Shown piece after piece: positions 11,917-21,415 of a stretch of 64,000 nt of DNA; position 1 is the stretch's first letter; every line of letters starts with the position of its first letter. The notes beneath the pieces were generated by a model that worked only from the letters and a program-made list of their open reading frames with translations, searched no databases and was not told where the DNA came from. The stretch spans positions 47,656 to 111,655 of the forward strand of contig NZ_JRGM01000145.1 in NCBI RefSeq assembly GCF_000764665.1. The letters run 5' to 3'. This stretch comes from Aeromonas lacus (GTDB lineage: Bacteria; Pseudomonadota; Gammaproteobacteria; Enterobacterales; Aeromonadaceae). The position numbers were made by a program, and so were the translations under genes.

Positions 11917-11950
11917 AAAGGCCTGCATCTGCAGGCCTTTCTGTTTTTGG
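11917..11950. terminator. Strong hairpin terminator between the sHSP genes and avtA
   Basis: AAAGGCCTGCA (11917-11927) and its perfect complement (11930-11940) form an 11-base stem with a two-base loop, followed by CTGTTTTT on plus. The A-rich left flank could serve the convergent avtA gene, so it may work in both directions. Confidence 0.88.
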
Positions 11951-11964
11951 CTGGCCGGACTGAC

Positions 11965-13215
11965 TTAGCCGGCGTAGAGGGCGTTGATTTCGTCGGCCAG
12001 AATGGCGATGCCACGGCGCACCAGCTCCTCGCTCTGGGAGTAGTTGAGGCGGATGCACTCCTGGCTGTGGCGCCACTCGGGGTCATCAATGCCGGGGAAG
12101 AAGTAGTGACCCGGCACGATCAGCAGGTTCTTCGCCTTCAGTCGCTCATAGAGCTCCTGACAGTGGATCGGCAAATCTTCAAACCAGAGCCAGAGGAAGA
12201 GGGCGCCTTCCGGCTTGTGAATGTGGAAGCGCGGGTCGGGGATCGCTTCGCGCAGCAGCTGCACCGCCAGCTCCGCCTTCTGCTGATAGAAGGGCTTCAC
12301 CACCTGTTCGCTGAGGGCGATGATATCGCCGCTCTCGATCATCGGGATGGTGATGGCGGGGCCCAGACTTCCCGGTGCCAGATTGATGATGCCGCTCAGG
12401 TTGGTGATGGCCTGAATTATTTTCTCGTCGGCGATAACGATGCCGCAGCGGGTGCCCGGCAAGCCCAGCTTGGAGAGGCTCATGCAGAGGATGGTGTTGG
12501 CGTTCCAGAATGGCTTGGCTTCGCTGAAGATGATACCCGGGAAGGGCACGCCGTAGGCGTTGTCGATCAGCAGCGGAATCCCCCTGTCGCGGGCGATCTG
12601 ATCGAGGTGTTCGATCTCTTCGTCGGTCAGCACATTGCCGGTGGGGTTGGTCGGGCGGGAGACGCAGATCACCCCGATATCGTCACCCACCTGCAGGCTC
12701 TCGAAATCCACGTGGTATTTGAACTGGCCATCGGGCAGTTTCTCGATGGTGGGCTTGTAGGCCACGAAGTAGTCATCTGCCAGCGCCGAGTCGGCATAGC
12801 CGATGTATTCGGGGGCGAGCGGGAACAGCACCTTCTTCTTGCGGCCATCGGCAAATTCACCGGCCAACAGGTTGAAGAGGTAGAAGAAGGCATTCTGGCT
12901 GCCGTTGGTCAGGGCGATATTGCGGGCCGAGATATCCCAGCCCAGCTCTTTGCTGAGCAGGGCTGCCAGCGCCTTGGTGAACCTGTCTTTGCCTTGCGGG
13001 CCATCGTAGTTGGCCATCGCCTTCACCAGTTCGCCGTTGTCGAGCAGGGTTTTGGCCTCGGCCTGAAAGCGCTCCAGCATGGCGGGGATGGGGGCCGGAT
13101 TGCCGCCACCCAGCATGATGGCGTCCGGATTGGTCAGCCCCTGATTGAGGTCATCCATGAGTTGGGTAATGCCGGCGTGGCGAGTGAACTTCTCGCCGAA
13201 CAAGGAAAATTCCAT
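11965..13215 (-). CDS. avtA: Valine--pyruvate aminotransferase AvtA
   Basis: AvtA is a class I PLP-dependent transaminase that swaps amino groups between valine and pyruvate, making alanine. The 416-residue length matches E. coli AvtA (417). It begins MEFSLFGEKFTRHAGITQLMD, has the substrate loop MLGGGNPAPIPAM near 34-46 and the PLP-lysine motif SLSKLGLPGTR near 246-256. It is monocistronic, convergent with the sHSP genes, with a parS site upstream. Confidence 0.93.
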   Translation of the reverse strand: MEFSLFGEKFTRHAGITQLMDDLNQGLTNPDAIMLGGGNPAPIPAMLERFQAEAKTLLDNGELVKAMANYDGPQGKDRFTKALAALLSKELGWDISARNIALTNGSQNAFFYLFNLLAGEFADGRKKKVLFPLAPEYIGYADSALADDYFVAYKPTIEKLPDGQFKYHVDFESLQVGDDIGVICVSRPTNPTGNVLTDEEIEHLDQIARDRGIPLLIDNAYGVPFPGIIFSEAKPFWNANTILCMSLSKLGLPGTRCGIVIADEKIIQAITNLSGIINLAPGSLGPAITIPMIESGDIIALSEQVVKPFYQQKAELAVQLLREAIPDPRFHIHKPEGALFLWLWFEDLPIHCQELYERLKAKNLLIVPGHYFFPGIDDPEWRHSQECIRLNYSQSEELVRRGIAILADEINALYAG

Positions 13216-13297
13216 TCAGTGACAGATCCAGATTTGAGTTACGGGGATGTAGCACCATAGCTCAGTTTAAAAGCGGGTGTCGATCAAAAAGATGGGA

Positions 13298-13313
13298 CGT
13301 TCCACGTGGAACA
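13298..13313. promoter_or_regulatory. parS centromere site 3
   Basis: CGTTCCACGTGGAACA is identical to parS site 2. It sits in the 206-base intergenic region between avtA and the AraC-type gene. No other gene or strong hairpin was seen in that region. Confidence 0.85.
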
Positions 13314-13421
13314 TGGAGTAAAAATTAAGCGCGGAAGCACAGCGGTTTCGAAAGAAACATTAACCGGACAAGCGCACAGGGGAAATGGATTTATTTGAAC
13401 CAAATCAGCTGGTTGTAGCAA

Positions 13422-14204
13422 CTATTCAGCTACTCCCTGGTGGGGAGTGATATAGCGCGCAGGAGTCTGCCCGGTGTGTTGCCTGAAGAAGCTGATAAAG
13501 GCGCTGTCGCTGGAGAACTCCAGTGCCGAGGATATGCGACTGATGGATTGCCCCTCGGCCAACAGTTCCATCCCCCGTAGCAGTCGCCACTGCTGACGCC
13601 ACGCCTGATAGCTCATGCCGGTCTCCCGCATAAAGATGCGGCCAATGGTCTTGTCACTAGCACCAATCTGTCCGGCTAACTGATTTAGCCGCTCCGGCAG
13701 GGCATCTCCCCGTTTCAACTGTTGTAGCCAGCCGCCCAGTCTGGGATCGGTCGGTAGCGGCAGCTGCCATGACTCCCGCGGCGCCTGCCCCAACTCCTCC
13801 ATAAACAGTGCCACCGTCCGTTGTTGCTGCTCTTGCGGTTTGTCCCACGGCCAGAGCGCCATCCGTTCGATCAGCTCGTGCAGCAGCGGATTGACCGCCA
13901 ACACCTCCATCGTGCCGGGCAACTCGGGGTGCGGCTGGAAGTAGAGGGAGCGGTAGGCCACCACACCACGCATCAAGATCCGGTGGGCGGTGCCTGCAGG
14001 CAGCCAGGCGGCGCGGGTGGGCGGTAGCAGGCAGACCCGACCTTCCAGCTCCATGGTCATGCAGCCGGATTGGGCGAACAGCAGCTGATGGCGCTGATGC
14101 TGATGCAGACCCGAGTCGTGCCAGCCGAGGGCGGAGGCTATGCCGATCACGCTGCCCGTCAGCTGGTCGGGGTCAAAAGGGTGATCGGGAAGAATAAAGG
14201 CCAT
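13422..14204 (-). CDS. AraC-family regulator with cupin N-terminus
   Basis: The 260-residue protein has an N-terminal cupin (HQHQRHQLLFAQSGCMTMEL near 34-53, WLPAGTAHRIL) and a C-terminal AraC HTH (SISRISSALEFSSDSAFISF and FFRQHTGQTPARYI near 238-251). Such regulators often control an adjacent efflux gene. It diverges from the MFS pump at 14297, with a small inverted repeat between them, so control of that pump is the likely role (inferred). Confidence 0.88.
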   Translation of the reverse strand: MAFILPDHPFDPDQLTGSVIGIASALGWHDSGLHQHQRHQLLFAQSGCMTMELEGRVCLLPPTRAAWLPAGTAHRILMRGVVAYRSLYFQPHPELPGTMEVLAVNPLLHELIERMALWPWDKPQEQQQRTVALFMEELGQAPRESWQLPLPTDPRLGGWLQQLKRGDALPERLNQLAGQIGASDKTIGRIFMRETGMSYQAWRQQWRLLRGMELLAEGQSISRISSALEFSSDSAFISFFRQHTGQTPARYITPHQGVAE

Positions 14205-14236
14205 ATGTCCGATTTTTGATGTTTATAGTCCTGCTT

Positions 14237-14252
14237 ATTGTAATCAGACAAT
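14237..14252. promoter_or_regulatory. Inverted repeat between AraC gene and MFS gene
   Basis: ATTGT (14237-14241) and ACAAT (14248-14252) form an inverted repeat with a six-base spacer in the 92-base divergent intergenic region. It is a candidate operator. Short arms in AT-rich DNA make this tentative. Confidence 0.35.
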
Positions 14253-14296
14253 TGGCATCTCTCTAGAATGGCGACCTCTTGTGAAGGAGGTGTGTC

Positions 14297-15424
14297 ATGA
14301 ACAACAAGTTGCCACCGCTCTGGCTGGTGGTGGGATTAATGATGTTTCCCCAAATTGTGGAGACCATCTACAGCCCGGTACTGACCCACATCGCCATCCA
14401 ATTTCGGGTGAGCGAGGGGCAGGCATCCCAGACCCTGTCGGTCTATTTTCTGGCGTTTGCTGTGGGGGTGGTCTGCTGGGGACGGCTCTGCGATCTGATC
14501 GGGCGCCGTCCCGCCATGCTGGCCGGGTTGCTCACCTATGGCGTCGGCACCTTGCTGGCACTGCTGTCCAATCAGTTTGAAACCCTGCTGCTGGCCCGGG
14601 TCATCTCGGCCTTTGGCGCCGCCGTGGGCTCCGTGGTGACCCAGACCATGCTGCGCGATAGTTATCAGGGCTGCGATCTGGCGCGGGTCTTCTCGGTGAT
14701 GGGCATTGCGCTCTCACTCAGTCCGGTGCTGGGGCTGCTCAGTGGCGGTCAGCTGGCGAGCGGGTTCGGTTATCTCGGGGTATTCTGCGGTCTGCTGGTG
14801 CTTGCGGCTCTCTTGCTGCTGGTTGCCTGCTGGCAACTGCCGGAAACCCGTCCGGCCACCACCCGGCAAGTCGCACTCTGGCCGCTGGCGTGCCGGATGA
14901 TGAAGGATGGCGGGCTCTGGCGCAGTGCCATGCTGGTCGCCCTGTTCAACACCATGCTGTTTGGCTACTACAGTTTGGCCCCGTTCCTGTTTGCCGAATT
15001 GGGATTGAGCACCGGCGAGTTTGGTTACTCGGGGATCTTGCTGGCACTGGCGACCCTGCTTGGCAGCCTGCTTAACAAGCATCTGCTGGGGAGGGGGTGG
15101 CTGCCGTCATCTCTGATCAGACTGGCTTGCGTTTTGGCACTGGTTGCCGGGCTGCTGGTCTGGACGACTCAGGCCAGCCTCTGGTTCCTGCTGCCCATGA
15201 TGGGAATCGTGGTGGCCTTCGGACTGGCGATCCCCAACGTGCTGAGTCAGGCTCTGTTGGCCTATCGCGAGGTGGCAGGCAGTGCTGGCGCCCTGTTCGG
15301 GCTTGGCTACTACCTGCTGCTCAGTCTGGGATTGGCGGTGGCGGCCGGATTGCAGGATCTCGGCCTGTTGCTCAGTGGCTGCGGTCTGCTGGCACTGCTT
15401 TGCTGCGGGCGTCGTTCCACGTGA
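14297..15424 (+). CDS. MFS transporter, Bcr/CflA-like drug efflux
   Basis: The 375-residue protein has about 12 hydrophobic segments and the MFS loop motif WGRLCDLIGRRPAMLAG near 61-77, followed by ARVISAFGAAVGSVV near 102-116, as in the Bcr/CflA drug:proton antiporters. The start is supported by AAGGAGGTG seven bases upstream. It diverges from an AraC-type regulator. Its last codons and stop form part of parS site 4. The substrate is unknown. Confidence 0.85.
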   Translation: MNNKLPPLWLVVGLMMFPQIVETIYSPVLTHIAIQFRVSEGQASQTLSVYFLAFAVGVVCWGRLCDLIGRRPAMLAGLLTYGVGTLLALLSNQFETLLLARVISAFGAAVGSVVTQTMLRDSYQGCDLARVFSVMGIALSLSPVLGLLSGGQLASGFGYLGVFCGLLVLAALLLLVACWQLPETRPATTRQVALWPLACRMMKDGGLWRSAMLVALFNTMLFGYYSLAPFLFAELGLSTGEFGYSGILLALATLLGSLLNKHLLGRGWLPSSLIRLACVLALVAGLLVWTTQASLWFLLPMMGIVVAFGLAIPNVLSQALLAYREVAGSAGALFGLGYYLLLSLGLAVAAGLQDLGLLLSGCGLLALLCCGRRST

Positions 15425-15428
15425 AACG
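15413..15428. promoter_or_regulatory. parS centromere site 4 (MFS gene stop codon)
   Basis: CGTTCCACGTGAAACG matches the parS consensus core GTTNCACGTGAAAC exactly. It covers the last codons and stop of the MFS gene and the four bases before the kdpE stop. It is the right-most of the four sites. Confidence 0.85.
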
Positions 15429-16112
15429 TCAGTTACCGATAAAGCGGTAGCCAATACCGGATTCGGTCTCGATAAGCGTCGGTTGCTGGGGGTTATCCCC
15501 CAGCTTTTTGCGCAGGCTGGCGATGACGATGCGCAGGTAGTGGGTGTCCTCCTTGTGGCTTGGCCCCCAGATATCGTTGAGCAGTTGGGTTTGCATTACC
15601 AGCTTGCCCGGGTGGCACACCAGCGCCTGCAACAGGGCGAACTCCTTGCGGGAGAGGGGGATCTCCTCTTCCTTCATGGTCACCTTGTGGCTGCTGATAT
15701 CGAGCGTCAGGCCGCATTGGGGGAAGTGGCGCCGCTCGCCGCTGCTGACCCCGGCCCGCTGGCGCAAGAGCACGCGAATGCGGGCCATCATCTCGCCGAT
15801 GCCGAACGGCTTGCTCATGTAGTCGTTGGCTCCGGCATCCAGCAAGCGCACCTTCTCCTGCTCGGAATCGCGGGCCGACAACACCAGCACCGGATTGGGG
15901 TGGTGTTCGCGAATGGCCTGCAATACCTGAATACCATCGCCGTCCGGCAGGCCGAGATCGAGGATCACCAGGTCGGGGTTGAGGTGGCGGTATTGCTCCA
16001 GCCCCTCGGTGACGCTGACCGCTTCGCTTACCTGATGCCCTTCGGCAATCAGGCTGATCCGCAGAAAGCGGCGGATCGCCGCTTCATCATCTATGACCAG
16101 AATGTGCGCCAT
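15429..16112 (-). CDS. kdpE: Response regulator KdpE
   Basis: KdpE is an OmpR-type regulator that, phosphorylated by KdpD, activates kdpFABC under potassium limitation. The 227-residue protein starts MAHILVIDDE, has the phospho-acceptor Asp at 52 (LVILDLGLPDGDG) and a C-terminal winged helix (SLRKKLGDNPQQPTLIETE, GIGYRF). The start at 16112 is preferred because it overlaps the kdpD stop by one base (TGATG); an upstream extension has no support. Confidence 0.96.
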   Translation of the reverse strand: MAHILVIDDEAAIRRFLRISLIAEGHQVSEAVSVTEGLEQYRHLNPDLVILDLGLPDGDGIQVLQAIREHHPNPVLVLSARDSEQEKVRLLDAGANDYMSKPFGIGEMMARIRVLLRQRAGVSSGERRHFPQCGLTLDISSHKVTMKEEEIPLSRKEFALLQALVCHPGKLVMQTQLLNDIWGPSHKEDTHYLRIVIASLRKKLGDNPQQPTLIETESGIGYRFIGN

Positions 16113-18700
16113 CAAACCTCCGGTGAATTGAGAGCGAGCGGCAGGGAGATGCGCATGCAGGTGCCGTTGCCGTTCGGGCCAGAGAATGCCCAAATCTTGC
16201 CGCCGTGGGCCTCTATCATAGCGCGGGAAATGGCGAGGCCAAGCCCGGTGCCACGGCTACCGCAATCGCCCACCGGCTGGGTGTAGAAGAGGTTGAAGAT
16301 CTTCTCCCGATCCGACTCGGCGATACCGACCCCGATATCGATGATGTCGATGATGAGATCGGGTTCGGCCACCATCACCTTGAACTCGATGGGGGTGCCT
16401 GCCGGCGAGTAGCGGGAGGCGTTGTCGAGGATGTTGACCAGCACCTGTTCGATCAGGGCGCCATGCACATAGAGCTGGGGCACATGCTGATCGATGTGTA
16501 CCAGCAGCTTGTGTTGGCGCCAGGAGGAGTCGAGCCGCTTGCGGGCGCTCTCCACCAGATCGGTCAGGTCGACCCAGTCCCGCTTCAACTGGAAGTCGGG
16601 GGAGCCGATGCGGGTCATATCCAGCAGGTTCTGCACATAGCTGTGCAGGCGGCGCGCCTCGTCCTGCACCGAGTGGAGCAGTTCGTTGCGATCATCCGGC
16701 GGGATCCGGTCACCATATTCCAGCAAAGTGCTGCCGGCGCCCATGATGGTGGCCAGCGGCGTCTTCAAATCGTGGGAGACCGAGGAGAGCAGGGCTGCGC
16801 GCATCCGGTCGGTCTCCGCCTGCAGCTGGCTGTCGGCCAGCCGCTCGTTGAGGTCGATCCGCGCCAGTGCGGCGCGAATGTCGGTGAGCAATGCCTGCAG
16901 CTGATGCTCGGCAGAGGAGGAGAGCGGATTGGCCAGCGTTATGCCGATCACCAGATCATCGCTGAGGTGGTGATACTGTGCCTCGGCGGCATTGAGGGTC
17001 GCGGTGTGGGCTCCGGCACTCTGCTTCTGGGCCAGACACCAGTCGATGGCCGCCTTGTCGGTCTGGCCGGGCCTGTGCTTCTCGTTGCCGAGGCGATCGT
17101 GAAAGTCCTTGTCGATGACTACGGTCGGCTGGCCCAGTGCCAGCGAGATCGCTTGGGCCCCTTGTCTCAGTACCTCCTCCGGGCTGTTGGCGGTCGCCAG
17201 CCCCTGACTGAGGGAGAGCAGGGCATTGCCCAGCTGCTGGGTCTCGCGCAGGCCGATCAGCTGCTGGCGCTGGCGGGAGGCGAGGCGCCCCGCCGTCATG
17301 CCGACGATAAGCAGTACGAACAGGGTGAGCAGGTCGCTGTGGTTGGCGACGCTCAGGGAGAAGTAGGGGGCGGTGAAGAGCAGATTGTGGGCGATAAAGC
17401 CCAGCACTGCTGCCAGCGTGGCGGGCACCAGACTGGTGGTAAGGGCAGTCGCCAGCACCCCCAGAACGAAGATGAGCGGCAACGCTGCGGGGGGCAGCCA
17501 GTAGGATAGCCCCCATGCAATGGCCGAGGTGATCCCCATGATGGCAACCGCCAGCAGGCTGTGGTGAATATCCTTTGGAGTCGGGGAGCGCATCCCCACT
17601 CTGTGTTTCTGCTTCTCGGTATCGACCAGGGTGATCTCCAGCCCCTGTGCCTGCTTGAGCAGGTGCTGTACCAGCGAGCGACGCCACGGCGCCTTGTGGG
17701 GTTTGCCGAGCAGCAGCTGGGAGACCTGCTGCTGCTCGGCGGTCTCCAGCAGGGTGTTGGCGACCGCCGGACTGGAGAGGGTCAGCACCTTGGCTCCCAG
17801 CTGGGAGGCGAGTGCCAGCGCCTGCTCCACGTCGGCCGAGCTGTGGCCATTGCTGTCCACGTGAACCACCAGCCAGGGCAGCTGACGACGCTGGGCAAAG
17901 CGGTGGCCATAGCGCACCAGCGCAGCCCCGTGCTGGTTGCCGAGGCAGACCATCAGCTTGCCCCGCAGCGGCAATGTGGTCTTGCCCGCCGCCTGCCATT
18001 GCAGTTGCAGATCGCCCTCCACATGGCTGGCAGCGGTCTGCATCGCCAGCTCCCGCAATGCGGTGAGGTTGTTGAGAGAGAAGAAGGATTGCAGGGCGGC
18101 TTTGGCCTGATGGGGGACATAAACCTTCCCCTCGCGCAGGCGGCCGAGCAGCTCCTTGGGGGGGAGGTCGATAAGGATAATGCTGTCTGCATCGAGCAGA
18201 ACCTGATCGGGCAGGGTCTCTTTGACCCTGACACCGGTCAGCTGCCACACCAGATCGTTGAGGCTCTCAAGATGCTGGACGTTGAGGGTGCTGTAGACGT
18301 CGATACCGGCGTTGAGCAGCTCCTCCACATCCTGCCAGCGCTTCTCGTGGCGGCTGCCGGGGGCGTTGCTGTGGGCCAGTTCATCCACCACGGCGATGGC
18401 CGGTTTGCGCGCGAGCAGGCCGTCGAGGTCCATTTCCTCCAGCCGCTGCTGACGGTGCATGTGGATCTTGCGCGGCTGGATGGCGAGTTTGTCGAGCAGG
18501 GCCAGCGTCTCCTGCCGGCCGTGGGTCTCCACCACGCCGATCAGGATGTCGACCCCCTCCTTGGCTTGTTCCCGTACCGCCTGCAACATGGCGTAGGTCT
18601 TGCCCACACCGGGGGCGGCCCCGAGAAAAACCTTCAGCTTGCCCTTGTGCTCCTGTTCCAGACTTGCCAGCAGGGCGTCAGCCCTTACCTCATCACGCAT
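16112..18700 (-). CDS. kdpD: Potassium-sensing histidine kinase KdpD
   Basis: KdpD senses potassium and ionic strength and phosphorylates KdpE. The 862-residue protein has the N-terminal KdpD domain with Walker A GAAPGVGKTYAM near 27-38, a Usp-like domain (about 250-370), four membrane segments (about 385-490), a GAF-like region, and the kinase core with VSHDLKTPLATI near 641-652 and N/G boxes (NILDNASRYSP, GTGLGLAISRAM). It is slightly shorter than E. coli KdpD (894). It lies 69 bases after kdpC. Confidence 0.97.
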   Translation of the reverse strand: MRDEVRADALLASLEQEHKGKLKVFLGAAPGVGKTYAMLQAVREQAKEGVDILIGVVETHGRQETLALLDKLAIQPRKIHMHRQQRLEEMDLDGLLARKPAIAVVDELAHSNAPGSRHEKRWQDVEELLNAGIDVYSTLNVQHLESLNDLVWQLTGVRVKETLPDQVLLDADSIILIDLPPKELLGRLREGKVYVPHQAKAALQSFFSLNNLTALRELAMQTAASHVEGDLQLQWQAAGKTTLPLRGKLMVCLGNQHGAALVRYGHRFAQRRQLPWLVVHVDSNGHSSADVEQALALASQLGAKVLTLSSPAVANTLLETAEQQQVSQLLLGKPHKAPWRRSLVQHLLKQAQGLEITLVDTEKQKHRVGMRSPTPKDIHHSLLAVAIMGITSAIAWGLSYWLPPAALPLIFVLGVLATALTTSLVPATLAAVLGFIAHNLLFTAPYFSLSVANHSDLLTLFVLLIVGMTAGRLASRQRQQLIGLRETQQLGNALLSLSQGLATANSPEEVLRQGAQAISLALGQPTVVIDKDFHDRLGNEKHRPGQTDKAAIDWCLAQKQSAGAHTATLNAAEAQYHHLSDDLVIGITLANPLSSSAEHQLQALLTDIRAALARIDLNERLADSQLQAETDRMRAALLSSVSHDLKTPLATIMGAGSTLLEYGDRIPPDDRNELLHSVQDEARRLHSYVQNLLDMTRIGSPDFQLKRDWVDLTDLVESARKRLDSSWRQHKLLVHIDQHVPQLYVHGALIEQVLVNILDNASRYSPAGTPIEFKVMVAEPDLIIDIIDIGVGIAESDREKIFNLFYTQPVGDCGSRGTGLGLAISRAMIEAHGGKIWAFSGPNGNGTCMRISLPLALNSPEV

Positions 18701-18769
18701 GCTTATCCCTATCGAGCCAACTGCCCGCGTCGAAAATGGAGGTCAACGCCAGATCGGCAAGGAGCGCCC

Positions 18770-19297
18770 TCAGGCGCCCTTTTGATGATCCAGTTGCAGG
18801 TTCAGCTGGAGAATGTTGACCACCTGCGGGCCAAGGATACCAGCTTGTGTGGCCGACTTGACCTGCTCCGTCAGTTGGGCGGGATCCAGTCCACGTTCTC
18901 TGGCGACGCGATCCACCTGCGCCAGCACCGCATCGAGTGGCAGATGGGGGTCAAGGCCAGAGGCGGAACGGGTCAGCATGGCGGGAGAGCTGGTTTCAGG
19001 CTGTGCCTTGGCGGCCTGTTCGGCGAACTCTGCCCGCAGCGGTGAGCTCATCCCCAGATTGCTGGCACTACCGCCAATGGTGTTGAAATCACTGGCAGAG
19101 GGGCGGGGGTGGAAATAGTCAGCTCGCTCGAATTTCTGCCCCAGCAGGGCGCTCCCGATGAGTTGTTGCTTGCTGTCGGTCAGCTGGCTGCCGTTGGCTT
19201 GCCAGGGGAAGATCAACTGGGCCAGTCCGGTGACGGCCAGCGGATAGCCCACGCCCAGCAGCAGGGTCAGGGTCAGCAGGGTTCTGATTGCGATCAT
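18770..19297 (-). CDS. kdpC: Potassium-transporting ATPase subunit KdpC
   Basis: KdpC is the single-span subunit of the high-affinity Kdp potassium pump, thought to assist nucleotide binding. The 175-residue protein has an N-terminal membrane segment (TLLTLTLLLGVGYPLAVTGL near 6-25), then YFHPRPSASDFNTIGGSASN near 61-80, the family hallmark, and LTEQVKSATQ near the end. It lies 60 bases after kdpB. Confidence 0.96.
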   Translation of the reverse strand: MIAIRTLLTLTLLLGVGYPLAVTGLAQLIFPWQANGSQLTDSKQQLIGSALLGQKFERADYFHPRPSASDFNTIGGSASNLGMSSPLRAEFAEQAAKAQPETSSPAMLTRSASGLDPHLPLDAVLAQVDRVARERGLDPAQLTEQVKSATQAGILGPQVVNILQLNLQLDHQKGA

Positions 19298-19357
19298 GAT
19301 GGATATGCTCCGAATTCGTTGTGGGGATGCGGGCTGACCCGCATCCCGGTTATGCCG

Positions 19358-21415
19358 TTACACCAGACCCAGGCCGGTGATGACCAGGTCGATCAGCTTG
19401 ATTCCAATGAAAGGCACCAGCAGGCCGCCGACGCCGTAGATCAGCAGGTTGCGGCGCAGCAGGCTGGCGGCCGACCCCTTCAGGTCGACACCGCGCAGGG
19501 CCAGCGGCACCAGCGCTACGATGATCAGGGCGTTGAAGATGATGGCAGACAGGATGGCGCTCTGCGGGCTGCCCAGCTGCATCAGGTTCAGCACACCCAG
19601 TTGCGGGTAGGCGGCGATGAACAGGGCCGGTAGGATGGCAAAGTACTTGGCCACGTCGTTGGCGATGGAGAAGGTGGTCAGGGCGCCACGGGTCACCAGC
19701 AGCTGTTTGCCGACCAGCACTACGTCCAGCAGCTTGGTGGGGTTGGAGTCGAGATCCACCAGATTGCCCGCCTCCTTGGCGGCCTGGGTACCCTCGTTCA
19801 TGGCCAGACCCACATCAGCCTGTGCCAGCGCAGGCGCATCGTTGGCACCGTCACCACACATGGCGACCAGACGGCCATCGGCCTGCTCCTGGCGGATATA
19901 GGCAAGCTTCTTCTCCGGCGTCGCTTCGGCGATGAAGTCATCCACTCCGGCTTCGGCAGCAATGGCTGCGGCCGTTTTCGGGTTGTCACCGGTGATCATC
20001 ACGGTACGGATCCCCATATGGCGCAGGATCTGGAAGCGGGCCTTGATGCCGGGCTTGATGATGTCCTTGAGGTAGACCACCCCCAGCAACTGTTCATGGG
20101 TACAGACCAGCAGCGGAGTACCACCCTGGCGGGCGATGTTGTCGACTGACTTGAGCACCAGCTCCGGTACCGCTTTGCGATCGAGGGAGAGGTAGTTCAG
20201 TACCGCATCGACAGCCCCCTTGCGATATTGGTGACCGTTGCGATCCAGCCCGCTCAGACGGGTTTCGGCGCTGAAGGGGATCACCTTGTCATCATCCAGC
20301 TGGCTCGGTTTGGTGTGGCTCTTGCCCGCCAGAGTCAGGATAGATTTACCCTCGGGAGTGTTGTCACCCAGAGAGGCCAGCATGGCCGCTTGTGCCAGCA
20401 GGGCAGGGTCAACGCCGGGAGCCGGGATCAGTTCGTCAGCCATCCTGTTGCCGAAGGTGATGGTACCGGTCTTGTCCAGCAGCAGGGTGCGCACGTCACC
20501 AGCCGCTTCGACGGCCCGGCCCGATTTGGCGATGACGTTCAGTTTCACCAGTCGATCCATGCCGGCAATGCCGATGGCGGAGAGCAGGCCACCGATGGTG
20601 GTCGGGATCAGGGTGATAAAGAGAGCGATCAGGTAGAGGCGCGGTACCTGAGTGCCGTTGTAGTCGAGGAACCAGGGCAGGGTGGCGACCACCAGCAGGA
20701 AGATCAGGGTCAGCCCAACCAGCAGGGCATCCAGCGCCATCTCGTTGGGAGTTTTCTGGCGCTTGGCCCCTTCCACCAGTGCAATCATGCGATCCAGTGT
20801 GCTTTCGCCCGGATTGTTGCTGACACGCACCCAGATCTCGTCGGAGACGACCGTCGTGTTGCCGGTTACGCCGCTGCGGTCGGTGCCCGACTCGCGAATG
20901 ACGGGGGCGGATTCGCCGGTGATGGCGGCCTCGTTGACCGAGGCGATACCTGCGATCACCTCGCCGTCGGCCGGGATCATCTCGCCGCTGCGTACCAACA
21001 CCAGATCACCCTTCATCAGGCTGGTGGCAGGTACCCACTCGCCCTGTCCATCTTTGGCATCGGCCACCCGACGGGCCTTGAGCTGGCTCATGCCTGCCTT
21101 GAGGCTGTCGGCCCGCGCTTTGCCACGTCCTTCGGCCAGCGTCTCGGCGAAGTTGGCAAACCAGAGGGTGAGCCAGAGCCAGGCTGTCAGCTGCCAGGCC
21201 AGCGAGGGGGCGACGCCGGAGAACGGCTGCCCCAGCAGTGACTCCACAGTCGCCATGACTGCTGCCAGCCAGAGGGTGAACAGAATGGGGCTGCCAAACA
21301 GCGCCTTGGGATTGAAGCGGTAGATGGCTTCAACCATGGCCTGCAGGATCTGCGATTGCTGTTTTTTGCCCTTCACCAGCATGGTGTCGGAACTCATTGA
21401 AGTGGACTTGCTCAT
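19358..21415 (-). CDS. kdpB: Potassium-transporting P-type ATPase subunit KdpB
   Basis: KdpB is the catalytic P-type ATPase that energises potassium import through KdpA. The 685-residue protein shows the actuator TGESAPV, the phosphorylation motif [10 protein letters not shown] near 313-322, [14 protein letters not shown] and the hinge [16 protein letters not shown]. Its start directly abuts the kdpA stop. Length matches E. coli KdpB (682). Confidence 0.98.
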   Translation of the reverse strand: MSKSTSMSSDTMLVKGKKQQSQILQAMVEAIYRFNPKALFGSPILFTLWLAAVMATVESLLGQPFSGVAPSLAWQLTAWLWLTLWFANFAETLAEGRGKARADSLKAGMSQLKARRVADAKDGQGEWVPATSLMKGDLVLVRSGEMIPADGEVIAGIASVNEAAITGESAPVIRESGTDRSGVTGNTTVVSDEIWVRVSNNPGESTLDRMIALVEGAKRQKTPNEMALDALLVGLTLIFLLVVATLPWFLDYNGTQVPRLYLIALFITLIPTTIGGLLSAIGIAGMDRLVKLNVIAKSGRAVEAAGDVRTLLLDKTGTITFGNRMADELIPAPGVDPALLAQAAMLASLGDNTPEGKSILTLAGKSHTKPSQLDDDKVIPFSAETRLSGLDRNGHQYRKGAVDAVLNYLSLDRKAVPELVLKSVDNIARQGGTPLLVCTHEQLLGVVYLKDIIKPGIKARFQILRHMGIRTVMITGDNPKTAAAIAAEAGVDDFIAEATPEKKLAYIRQEQADGRLVAMCGDGANDAPALAQADVGLAMNEGTQAAKEAGNLVDLDSNPTKLLDVVLVGKQLLVTRGALTTFSIANDVAKYFAILPALFIAAYPQLGVLNLMQLGSPQSAILSAIIFNALIIVALVPLALRGVDLKGSAASLLRRNLLIYGVGGLLVPFIGIKLIDLVITGLGLV

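Noticed and set aside
12708..12715. CCACGTGG inside avtA as a further parS
   Set aside because: The flanking bases do not match GTTNCACGTGNAAC.
17853..17868. TGTCCACGTGAACC in kdpD as a further parS
   Set aside because: The left arm has lost the GTT spacing, so it does not match the consensus.
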